Part shown: piece by piece, positions 7,505 to 14,324 of the stretch
How the letters are laid out: each line of letters starts with the position of its first letter
Position numbering within the stretch: the first letter of the stretch is position 1
Origin: CAKSEI01 sp964403505
GTDB lineage: Bacteria > Bacillota > Clostridia > Oscillospirales > CAG-272
Assembly (NCBI GenBank): GCA_964403505.1
Contig: CAYOFP010000026.1
Coordinates: forward strand, 1 to 22,720
DNA length: 22,720 nucleotides
Direction of reading: 5' to 3'
Made by a program: the position numbers and the translations under genes
Notes under the pieces: model-generated
What the model was told of the DNA's origin: nothing
The model's input: only the letters and a program-made list of their open reading frames with translations
The model's database searches: none

Positions 7505-7619
7505 GGAACACTTTTTGTAAAAAGTGTCTCTTTTGCGGGGAAAACTTTTTAGACAAAAAGTTTTCCCCGCACCCCTTTCAAAAACCTCTATGAGGGTGAA
7601 GAATTTTTTGACGGCAGAG
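7505..7619. repeat. Composite intergenic repeat (modules A-B-C-D), copy 2
   Basis: Hairpin A here is ACACTTTTT/AAAAAGTGT (7508-7527) with decayed outer pairs. It is followed by palindrome B (7535-7570), a degenerate module C (7572-7596) and the tag GACGGCAGAG (7610-7619). It lies just after the Fic gene. Further on, 7650-7662 holds a short GGGC/GCCC hairpin resembling the one before gyrA. Confidence 0.65.
7535..7570. repeat. 36-bp perfect palindrome, second copy of module B
   Basis: Sixteen-base arms (7535-7550 and 7555-7570) are identical to those at 1-36; only the 4-nt loop differs (AGAC instead of GCCT). The two copies bracket the whole AraC-operon-Fic block. Confidence 0.85.
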
Positions 7620-7681
7620 ATGTCGGTATGTAAAAGTTTTGAGGGGTTCGGGGCGGCGCCCTGATACTCTTTTTTTCTTCG

Positions 7682-7706
7682 TGACCCCCTCAGGAGTCAT
7701 TTTTTT
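7682..7706 (+). terminator. Rho-independent terminator upstream of dnaA
   Basis: TGACCCC (7682-7688) pairs with GGAGTCA (7693-7699) with one mismatch and a CTCA loop, followed by seven T residues. It would stop read-through from the Fic side before the dnaA promoter. Apart from this, the repeats and the promoter, I see nothing else in the 380-nt gap. Confidence 0.65.
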
Positions 7707-7785
7707 GTTTTTCCGGACTTTTTGCTGATTGCACGCTTCCTATACGCCCTTTTGTAAAAAACGCAAAATACGGCGCAAAAATCCC

Positions 7786-7814
7786 TTGCAAAAAACGATA
7801 TAATATGATATAAT
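7786..7814 (+). promoter_or_regulatory. Sigma-A promoter of dnaA with AT-rich leader
   Basis: TTGCAA (7786-7791) and TATAAT (7809-7814) are 17 bp apart. A second TATAAT lies 10 bp upstream of the first (7799-7804). The following stretch to 7855 is almost pure A/T. No DnaA-box-like 9-mer was seen upstream of dnaA, so autoregulation through such boxes is not evident here. A GAGG 8 nt before ATG 7870 serves as ribosome site. Confidence 0.7.
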
Positions 7815-7869
7815 GTATAATAACTATAATAATATAATTATATATATATCTATTAACGAGGAATTATAA

Positions 7870-9264
7870 ATGAAAAACGAGCAGATATGGCAGAATGTTT
7901 TACGGAGTCTTTCCGAAAAATACTCCACTGCGATCATGAACCTGTATTTCAAGGACAGTATGCTCCTTTACGTCGACGAGGAGCTGGGCATCGTACAGAC
8001 AAATAACGATAACCTGAAAGACGCGCTCGTATCTCAGTTCGGCAGCGAGATCGCAGAATTCTGCAAACGGGAAGTGGGAAAAGAAATAAAGCTTTATTAC
8101 GAATCTGCCGAGAAAAAGCCGGTCGAGCTCGAGAAAGCCATTACTGAGGCGAAAAAGGATCTGCACAAAGAGGCAAAGATCTACCCCGAGTGCGGAAAAT
8201 ACGACCCCGTGTATTTTGTCGAACCCGAAAGCGAAAGATACGGAAATTTTTTTGATAAACGATACACGTTTGAAAACTTCATCGTCGGCTCGTCAAACAA
8301 ATTCGCCCATGCTGCGTGCGGCGCCGTCGCAGAAGAGGGCACAGCGGCAGGCTACAATCCGCTCTTTATCTACGGAGACTCGGGTCTCGGCAAGACGCAC
8401 CTGCTTTACGCTATCATAAACGAGACTCTGAAAAAAAGACCGGATGCGAAAATCATATATGCAAAAGGCGACGACTTCACAAACGAGCTGATCGCGGCAA
8501 TCAGAAATGCGGAAACAGCCGCTTTCCGAGAAAAATACCGCCCGGCGGATATCCTGCTCATCGACGATATACAGTTCATCGCAGGTAAAGTGGGAACGCA
8601 GGAAGAATTTTTCCATACGTTCAATACCCTGTATGAGGACAACAAGCAGATCGTACTCACGTCCGACCGTCCGCCGAAGGATATCAACCCCCTCGAGGAA
8701 AGAATAAGAAACCGTTTTGAGTGGGGACTTCTCGCAGATATCCAGGCGCCCGACTACGAGCTCCGTATCGCGATCATGCAGGACAAAGCAAAGGCATACC
8801 CCGTCGAATTCCCCCTCAACGTATTTGAATTTTTAGCTCAGAACCTCAAAAGTAATATCAGGCAGATGGAGGGCGCAGTCAAAAAGATAGCGGCGCAGGC
8901 AATGCTCCTCGGCATCGAGCCGTCGGTCGAGATAGCGTCGAGATGCATCTCGGATATGGTAACGGGAGAAGAGCCCGACTCGGTCATTGTGGAAAAAGTC
9001 ATATCCGCCGTATCGAAGAAATACGGGATATCCGAGTCCGACATCAAAGGTAAAAAGCACAATCAGGAGATCGTCAAGGCAAGAAACGTGGCGATCTACA
9101 TTATCCGGACACTGACGCAGATGTCGCTCCCGAAAATAGGTCAGGAATTCTCACGAAATCATACGACCATATTAAATTCCCTCAGCGTGATACAGAAGGA
9201 GCTGCAGAACAATCCTCTGCTTGAGCTTTCAATCGACGATCTCATGAAGGAAATAAAAGAATAA
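7870..9264 (+). CDS. dnaA: Chromosomal replication initiator DnaA
   Basis: A 464-residue AAA+ initiator that binds DnaA boxes, melts oriC and loads the helicase. Domain I (about 1-80, IWQNVLRSLSEKYS) and a short linker precede the ATPase core: Walker A GDSGLGKT at 169-176 and Walker B LLIDD at 229-233. The C-terminal DNA-binding domain (about 370-464) is unusual. The family signature FGGRDHTTV reads FSRNHTTI here, one residue shorter and with N430 in place of the base-reading aspartate. The position of the minor-groove arginine (R399 in E. coli) is H397 by alignment. The neighbouring boxes also differ from the usual sequence. The rest of the protein and the position before dnaN leave no doubt about identity. 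Confidence 0.98.
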   Translation: MKNEQIWQNVLRSLSEKYSTAIMNLYFKDSMLLYVDEELGIVQTNNDNLKDALVSQFGSEIAEFCKREVGKEIKLYYESAEKKPVELEKAITEAKKDLHKEAKIYPECGKYDPVYFVEPESERYGNFFDKRYTFENFIVGSSNKFAHAACGAVAEEGTAAGYNPLFIYGDSGLGKTHLLYAIINETLKKRPDAKIIYAKGDDFTNELIAAIRNAETAAFREKYRPADILLIDDIQFIAGKVGTQEEFFHTFNTLYEDNKQIVLTSDRPPKDINPLEERIRNRFEWGLLADIQAPDYELRIAIMQDKAKAYPVEFPLNVFEFLAQNLKSNIRQMEGAVKKIAAQAMLLGIEPSVEIASRCISDMVTGEEPDSVIVEKVISAVSKKYGISESDIKGKKHNQEIVKARNVAIYIIRTLTQMSLPKIGQEFSRNHTTILNSLSVIQKELQNNPLLELSIDDLMKEIKE

Positions 9265-9613
9265 AATTTTTCAACAGGGGATATGTCAGCTTCGTGTCGA
9301 AAAAAATGTGAAAAAATACGGACGGTATTTTTTCAACAAAGGCATTTGTCTAAAAGCCGTGTTTTTACTTGTCAAAAACTCTGTCTAAAAAAACAGTGCA
9401 CAAAAGAGAGAAAATTTTCGACATGAAAAAGAAAGGACATGCACAGCGGCTTGTTCACTGAAAATACCGAAAAAACAAAGTTTTCCCGGGTTTTCCACAT
9501 TTTGCATAGCCCCTAATACTACGGCTGTTTATTATACTGAATCTTATCGTTAATTCTTAAAGATATAAATAAATCATATTTTTTCATAAAAGATTAGAGA
9601 GGACAAGAAGGAA
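9265..9613. other. oriC: Probable origin of replication (oriC) between dnaA and dnaN
   Basis: The 349-nt gap holds nine 9-mers of the form TTTTnnACA. On the plus strand they are at 9268 and 9330 (TTTTCAACA), 9415 (TTTTCGACA) and 9491 (TTTTCCACA). On the minus strand they are at 9295 (TTTTCGACA), 9307 (TTTTTCACA), 9347 and 9382 (TTTTAGACA) and 9370 (TTTTTGACA). The closest to the classical TTATCCACA is the last, at 9491-9499. Fourteen bases after it, TAATACTAC (9514-9522) resembles the DnaA-trio element of B. subtilis. An AT-rich stretch (about 9527-9597) follows and could be the unwinding element. This order of box, short GC strip, trio and AT-rich DNA matches the known Firmicute layout. The dnaN promoter must also lie here; TATACT (9533-9538) is a possible -10 without a good -35. 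Confidence 0.8.
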
Positions 9614-10762
9614 ATGAAAATAGTTTTTGACAAGAGCGAATTACAGGCGGCGATCGTCCCTGCACTCTGCGCAGTATCCGAGAGAAATACAATAACTGCG
9701 ATCGAGGGTATTTATTTTGAAACGGACGGAACCGACAAATGTATCATCTGCTCCTACGATATGGAGAAGGGTATTCATGAGGTCATTCCCTGCAAAGTCG
9801 AAGACGAGGGCGGAACGTTCATCATAAACGCACAGAAGCTCTCAAGAATTCTCCGTGTCCTTCCCGAAAGTGAGATACTGTTTGAAATAGACGAAAAAAA
9901 TCTCTGCACGATTCGGTGCGGTATCTCTAAATTTGAGTTACATACCCTGCCGGGAAGCGAATTTCCATCTCTTCCGATGCTCAGAGGAAATAACTCCTTC
10001 AAAATCTCTCAGAGTAAGTTAAAAAGCGTGATCAGCGAAGTGCAGTTCGCCATTGCGGTAAACGATCAGAGAAACGCACTCAACGGCGCATATTTTGAAA
10101 TAAAAGAAAACAGGATGAAGATCGTCTCCTGCAACGGAAACATGCTGGCGCTGCGAGAAGTCAAATGCGATATCAACGAGGCCAAAGCCGAAAACGGCGT
10201 TATCGATTTCCGGTTTATCGTGCCGGGCAAGACCCTCGCCGAGCTTTTGAAGCTGATCAGCGACAGCGAAAAAGAGGTAAGTGTCGTCATGACGAGAAAG
10301 CACATTATGTTCTTCCTCGAAAAGGTAACCTTCTTCTCTCGGCTCATCGATACGGAATATATCGACTACAACAGAGTAATAAGAAAAGAATCTCCCATTA
10401 CAGCGAGCCTCTCCTGCGCCGCATTTATCTCCAGCCTCGAGCGGACATCGCTCATCACGGAGGACAGAATTATGGGTCAGGCACGCTCGAGCGTAAAATG
10501 CTCCTTTGAGGGAGACATGCTTCGCGTTTCGGCGGCAAATATCGCAGGCAGCGTATCCGACGAGATCGCAGCAGAGCATACGGGAGACGATATTCTGATC
10601 GGATTCAACAATAAATATCTTCTCGACGCACTCCGCTCCTGTCCGCAGGACAGCATTAAACTCTCACTCGCAACGCCCTTGATGTCCATGCAGATCGAAA
10701 GCGCAAACATCGATGAGGACGATAATTTCTTATATATGGTACTGCCCGTAAAGATGGCATAA
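9614..10762 (+). CDS. dnaN: DNA polymerase III beta subunit (sliding clamp)
   Basis: A 382-residue ring-forming processivity clamp; two copies encircle DNA and tether the replicase. The three repeated clamp domains are recognisable: start MKIVFDKSELQAAI, middle NDQRNALNGAYFEI with the family's R-x-x-L-x-G, and the C-terminal NNKYLLDALRS and ending FLYMVLPVKM, which forms part of the partner-binding pocket. Length is slightly above the usual 365-378. GAGAGGA (9597-9603) is the likely ribosome site. It is the first gene after the presumed origin and runs into recF with a 1-nt gap. Confidence 0.97.
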   Translation: MKIVFDKSELQAAIVPALCAVSERNTITAIEGIYFETDGTDKCIICSYDMEKGIHEVIPCKVEDEGGTFIINAQKLSRILRVLPESEILFEIDEKNLCTIRCGISKFELHTLPGSEFPSLPMLRGNNSFKISQSKLKSVISEVQFAIAVNDQRNALNGAYFEIKENRMKIVSCNGNMLALREVKCDINEAKAENGVIDFRFIVPGKTLAELLKLISDSEKEVSVVMTRKHIMFFLEKVTFFSRLIDTEYIDYNRVIRKESPITASLSCAAFISSLERTSLITEDRIMGQARSSVKCSFEGDMLRVSAANIAGSVSDEIAAEHTGDDILIGFNNKYLLDALRSCPQDSIKLSLATPLMSMQIESANIDEDDNFLYMVLPVKMA

Positions 10763-10763
10763 A

Positions 10764-11834
10764 ATGCAGATAAAAGAATTAGAGCTGCAAAATTTCAGAA
10801 ATGCGGAAAAGGAAAAAATCGTTTTTTCCGAAGATATCAATATTCTGTGCGGTGAAAATGCACAGGGAAAGACAAACGCACTAGAGGGAATCTATCTTTT
10901 CGCACAAGGGCGTAGTTTCCGCTCTGCAAAAGACAGAGAATTCGTCTCCTACGGAAAGGATATTGCATATCTGCGCCTTTCCTTTCATAGTGAAGGCAGG
11001 GATCAGATCTCGGAAATACGCTATAACAGCGCAGGGAAGAAAAGTGTAAGGAAAAATGGTGTGCCGCTCAGAAAGCTAAGTGAGTTTGTCGGCGCATTCC
11101 GTGCGGTGGTTTTTTGTCCCGATCATCTGACGATGATAAAAAACGGTCCCCACGAGAGAAGAAAATTCCTCGATACGGCGCTTTGTCAGCTGTATCCCTC
11201 TTATATTGGTGCATTGCAAAGGTATAACAGGGTTCTCGAGCAGAGAAACCGGTTGCTCTCCCGCTATTTTGAGAAAAAAGAGGAATACCGGCAGACCATC
11301 GACCTGTGGAATGAACAGCTCGCAAAAGAGGGCGCTTATATTTCAAAAAGAAGGGCGGAATACACAGAAAAGCTCGATGCCTGTGCAAAAGAGCTTTTTG
11401 AGAGTCTGACGAACAAGAAGGAAGTACCCGATTTCCGTTATCTTGAAGAAAGAGACGAGAGTGAGATCCTCGCCCTGCTCGAAAAAAATGCAGACAGGGA
11501 TATAAGAACAGGGACAACGAATGCGGGAATACACAAAGACGATATTGAGATCATGCTCAATGGGCGTAATGCCCGTTCCCTTGCAAGTCAGGGACAGCAG
11601 CGCTCTCTCGCTCTGGTGATGAAACTCGCAGAGGCGGAAATTTCGGCGAAAATGACGGGGGAATATCCCGTATTACTCCTCGATGATGTTTTAAGCGAAC
11701 TCGATGAAAACCGCCGGAAATTCGTTTCAGAAAAAATAAAAAAGGGACAAGTCATTATCAGTGCCTGCGATAAAGAGCTTTTTTCCGGCACTACAGCGAA
11801 TATAATCACCGTCTCAAAAGGGAGATATACATAA
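10764..11834 (+). CDS. recF: DNA replication and repair protein RecF
   Basis: A 356-residue SMC-like ATPase that helps load RecA at single-strand gaps. Hallmarks are the N-terminal LQNFRNAEKEKIVF, Walker A GENAQGKTN, the family sequence NGPHERRKFLDTAL, the ABC signature region SQGQQRSLALVMKLAE and Walker B VLLLDDVLSELD. Length is normal. It begins one base after the dnaN stop with no clear ribosome site, which implies translational coupling. In Bacillus an S4-domain RNA-binding gene (rlbA/yaaA) sits between dnaN and recF; here it is absent. Confidence 0.97.
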   Translation: MQIKELELQNFRNAEKEKIVFSEDINILCGENAQGKTNALEGIYLFAQGRSFRSAKDREFVSYGKDIAYLRLSFHSEGRDQISEIRYNSAGKKSVRKNGVPLRKLSEFVGAFRAVVFCPDHLTMIKNGPHERRKFLDTALCQLYPSYIGALQRYNRVLEQRNRLLSRYFEKKEEYRQTIDLWNEQLAKEGAYISKRRAEYTEKLDACAKELFESLTNKKEVPDFRYLEERDESEILALLEKNADRDIRTGTTNAGIHKDDIEIMLNGRNARSLASQGQQRSLALVMKLAEAEISAKMTGEYPVLLLDDVLSELDENRRKFVSEKIKKGQVIISACDKELFSGTTANIITVSKGRYT

Positions 11835-11835
11835 C

Positions 11836-12069
11836 ATGTATGTTCATATCGGCGGCGGAAACGTCGTGAGGAAAAAGAGTATCATAGGGATATTTGATTT
11901 CGACACGGCGACTGTCGCAAGAGAAACGAAGAAATTTTTAAAAGAAAAAGAGAAAAAACGGGAGCTGGAAGCTGCCTTTACGGAAATGCCCCGATCGTTT
12001 ATCCTGACCAAAGAAAAGACCGTCATATGCGAGCTAAATACCGCGACGGTAAAGGCAAGATGTAAATAA
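11836..12069 (+). CDS. remB: RemB/YaaB-like DUF370 regulatory protein
   Basis: A 77-residue protein starting MYVHIGGGNVVRKKSIIGIFDFD, which matches the DUF370 family that includes RemA and RemB of Bacillus, DNA-binding regulators of matrix genes. Position between recF and gyrB is exactly that of yaaB/remB in Bacillus. It starts 1 nt after the recF stop and is the last gene of the dnaN-recF-remB run. The central part (KKFLKEKEKKRELEAAF) is a charged helix. The exact role in this organism is not shown by the sequence. Confidence 0.9.
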   Translation: MYVHIGGGNVVRKKSIIGIFDFDTATVARETKKFLKEKEKKRELEAAFTEMPRSFILTKEKTVICELNTATVKARCK

Positions 12070-12090
12070 TATTTATATCTTGCAGAGAAA

Positions 12091-12138
12091 AGAGAAGAGA
12101 AAAAAGAACCGGAAGAAAAATCCGCAAGCGTCTTTTTC
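12091..12138. repeat. Intergenic repeat with terminator-like hairpin, copy before gyrB
   Basis: The stretch runs from AGAGAAGAGA through GGAAGAAAAATCCGCAAGCG to TCTTTTTC. Its end folds as GAAAAA against TTTTTC and may terminate the recF-remB transcript. Nearly the same sequence follows gyrB at 14147-14188. Confidence 0.6.
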
Positions 12139-12142
12139 TATA

Positions 12143-12190
12143 TGGGATCCTTAAGGGTGAAACCCTTAAGCGGGGTTTGGGCAGAGCTCT
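12143..12190. repeat. Hairpin repeat before gyrB (CTTAAGGGT family)
   Basis: CTTAAGGGT (12150-12158) pairs with ACCCTTAAG (12162-12170) around GAA, followed by CGGGGTTTGGGCAGAGCTCT, a decayed version of the second hairpin seen before gyrA. The element begins about 90 nt before the gyrB start. It is read through as an open frame from ATG 12142, which is not taken as the start. Confidence 0.7.
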
Positions 12191-12231
12191 ATATAAATAA
12201 ATCAAAAAACCTACATAAGCGAGGGAAAAAT

Positions 12232-14148
12232 ATGCAAGAGAATTACAACAATTACGATGAAAATCAAATACAAGTGCTCGAGGGCCTTGAGCCGGTCAGA
12301 AAACGGCCGGGTATGTATATCGGCTCTACCTCTATCAGAGGACTTCATCACCTTGTATATGAGATCGTGGATAACTCCATCGACGAGGCGCTCGCCGGAT
12401 ATTGTAACAAGATTATCGTCACTCTTCATCCGGACGGAAGTTGTTCTGTCCGTGACAACGGACGAGGTATCCCGTCGGGCATCCACCCGAGCGAGAAGCG
12501 CCCGACTCCCGAGGTCGTTTTTACGGTACTTCACGCAGGCGGAAAGTTCGGCGGCGGCGGATACGAGATATCGGGCGGTCTGCACGGTGTCGGCTCATCG
12601 GTCGTAAACGCTCTTTCCGAGTGGTTTGAATATATCGACTATAACGAGGGACATCACTTTACCCAGCGCTTTGAGAGAGGAAATAAAGCGAGCGAGTACG
12701 TCGACCTCGGCGAAAGCGAGGAGACGGGACTTTATGTCAGATTCAAGCCCGATCCCGAGATATTCGAGGAAGTCGTCTTTGACTATAAGACTTTGCTCGA
12801 GCGAATGAGAGAACAGTCCTTCCTTAACGCCGGCGTGCGCATTGTCTTCCGAGACGAGAGAGAGGAAGAACCGATCGAAAATGACCTCTATTGCGAGGAA
12901 GGATTAAAGGGCTTTGTCACCTACGAGGTCGGCAGGAAAAAGAATCTCCAGCCGATCAGCGAGCTGATTCACTTAAAGAAGAAATATGATGAGTCCGATG
13001 CAACGGTCGAGCTCGCATTCCAATACACAAACGACTTTTCGGAAAACCTTATTTCTTTCGCCAACAACATCCACACCATCGAGGGCGGTACCCACGAGGA
13101 CGGCTTCAAGGCAACGATCACGAGGATCTTAAACGACTACGGCGTAAAGAAAAAGCTCATCAAAGAGGACGAGCAGTTCAAGGGTGAAGATGTGCGGGAG
13201 GGCTTATATGCCATTATCTCGGTCAAACTGCCCGAAGCGCAGTTTGAGGGACAGACGAAATCAAAGCTCGGAAACTCGTATATCAGAAAATTAGTCACTG
13301 ATTTATTAAAAACGAAATTCGGCGAATTCTTAGAGGAGAATCCGTCGGAAGCAAAAACGATCATCGAGAAAGCACAGCTCGCCGCCCGTGCGAGAAACGC
13401 AGCAAGAGAGGCGAGAGAGAAGACGAGACGGAAATCTCCCCTCGAGGGAATGACGCTCCCCGGCAAGCTCTCGGACTGCAACGAAAAGAATATCGATCTG
13501 ACCGAGCTTTTCTTAGTCGAGGGTGACTCGGCAGGAGGAAGTGCGAAGGACGGCAGAAACTCCCGTTTCCAGGCGATCCTGCCCCTGCGAGGCAAGGTGC
13601 TCAACGTCGAAAAGGCAAGAGCCGACAAGGTATACGCAAATCCGTCGCTTACCCCGATCATCGTGGCGCTCGGTTGCGGTATCGGTCCGGAATTTAATAT
13701 CGAAAAACTGCGCTACGGCAAGATCATCATTATGGCGGATGCCGACGTCGACGGTGCACATATCAGAATATTACTGCTGACATTCTTCTTCCGTCATATG
13801 CGTCAGCTCATTGAGGACGGACACGTTTATGCCGCCCAGCCGCCGCTCTATAAGATCATAAAGGGCAAGCAGGAGCAGTATGCATTCTCAGACGAAGAGC
13901 GGGATCAGAAGATCGCCGAGATGGGCGGAAGCGCCCATGCAGAGCGGTATAAAGGTCTCGGCGAGATGAACCCCGAACAGCTCTGGGAGACGACGATGGA
14001 CCCCGAGCGCAGAACGCTCGTGCGCCTCACGATAGAGGATGCGGAAAAGTGCGATGCGATCTTCTCGCTCCTCATGGGTGACGAGGTCGAGCCGAGGCGT
14101 GACTTTATCGAGAAAAATGCAAAATACGCAGAAAACATAGACGTGTAA
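12232..14148 (+). CDS. gyrB: DNA gyrase subunit B
   Basis: A 638-residue ATPase subunit of gyrase, which introduces negative supercoils with GyrA. The GHKL ATPase domain shows EGLEPVRKRPGMYIGS, EIVDNSIDEA with catalytic E44, and GGLHGVGSSVVNALS. The TOPRIM domain has EGDSAGG at 430-436 and DADVDG at 503-508. It ends with the usual RRDFIEKNAKYAENIDV. ATG 12232 is chosen because GAGGG lies 6 nt upstream and the length then equals that of B. subtilis GyrB. The longer frame from 12142 would translate a repeat. It has its own leader and is separated from gyrA by 176 nt holding copies of the same repeats found upstream. Confidence 0.98.
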   Translation: MQENYNNYDENQIQVLEGLEPVRKRPGMYIGSTSIRGLHHLVYEIVDNSIDEALAGYCNKIIVTLHPDGSCSVRDNGRGIPSGIHPSEKRPTPEVVFTVLHAGGKFGGGGYEISGGLHGVGSSVVNALSEWFEYIDYNEGHHFTQRFERGNKASEYVDLGESEETGLYVRFKPDPEIFEEVVFDYKTLLERMREQSFLNAGVRIVFRDEREEEPIENDLYCEEGLKGFVTYEVGRKKNLQPISELIHLKKKYDESDATVELAFQYTNDFSENLISFANNIHTIEGGTHEDGFKATITRILNDYGVKKKLIKEDEQFKGEDVREGLYAIISVKLPEAQFEGQTKSKLGNSYIRKLVTDLLKTKFGEFLEENPSEAKTIIEKAQLAARARNAAREAREKTRRKSPLEGMTLPGKLSDCNEKNIDLTELFLVEGDSAGGSAKDGRNSRFQAILPLRGKVLNVEKARADKVYANPSLTPIIVALGCGIGPEFNIEKLRYGKIIIMADADVDGAHIRILLLTFFFRHMRQLIEDGHVYAAQPPLYKIIKGKQEQYAFSDEERDQKIAEMGGSAHAERYKGLGEMNPEQLWETTMDPERRTLVRLTIEDAEKCDAIFSLLMGDEVEPRRDFIEKNAKYAENIDV

Positions 14149-14188
14149 GAGAAGAGAATCGGAAGAAAAAGCCGCAGGCGTCTTTTTC
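14147..14188. repeat. Intergenic repeat with terminator-like hairpin, copy after gyrB
   Basis: AGAGAAGAGAATCGGAAGAA leads into GAAAAAG (14165-14171) pairing with CTTTTTC (14182-14188). It matches 12091-12138 with a few changes and an 8-nt difference. It probably terminates gyrB transcripts at least partly. Confidence 0.6.
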
Positions 14189-14243
14189 AATAACAAATAA
14201 TAAACATATAGCTCTTTTCGACAGAAAAATATATATTTCCCTT

Positions 14244-14298
14244 ATATGGGATCCTTAAGGGTGGAACTCTTAAGCGGGGTATGGGGCAGCGCCCCATA
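14244..14298. repeat. Double-hairpin repeat before gyrA
   Basis: CTTAAGGGT (14254-14262) pairs with ACTCTTAAG (14266-14274); the single change from the gyrB copy turns a G-C pair into G-U and keeps the stem. A second hairpin follows, TATGGGGC (14280-14287) with GCCCCATA (14291-14298). The element ends 26 nt before the gyrA start. Just upstream, 14215-14223 reads TTTTCGACA, identical to two of the proposed DnaA boxes. Confidence 0.7.
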
Positions 14299-14324
14299 AT
14301 AATAAAATCACCGAAAGGAATACG

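Noticed and set aside
12142..12231. Thirty-residue N-terminal extension of GyrB
   Set aside because: It would translate the CTTAAGGGT repeat; ATG 12232 has a good ribosome site and gives standard GyrB length.
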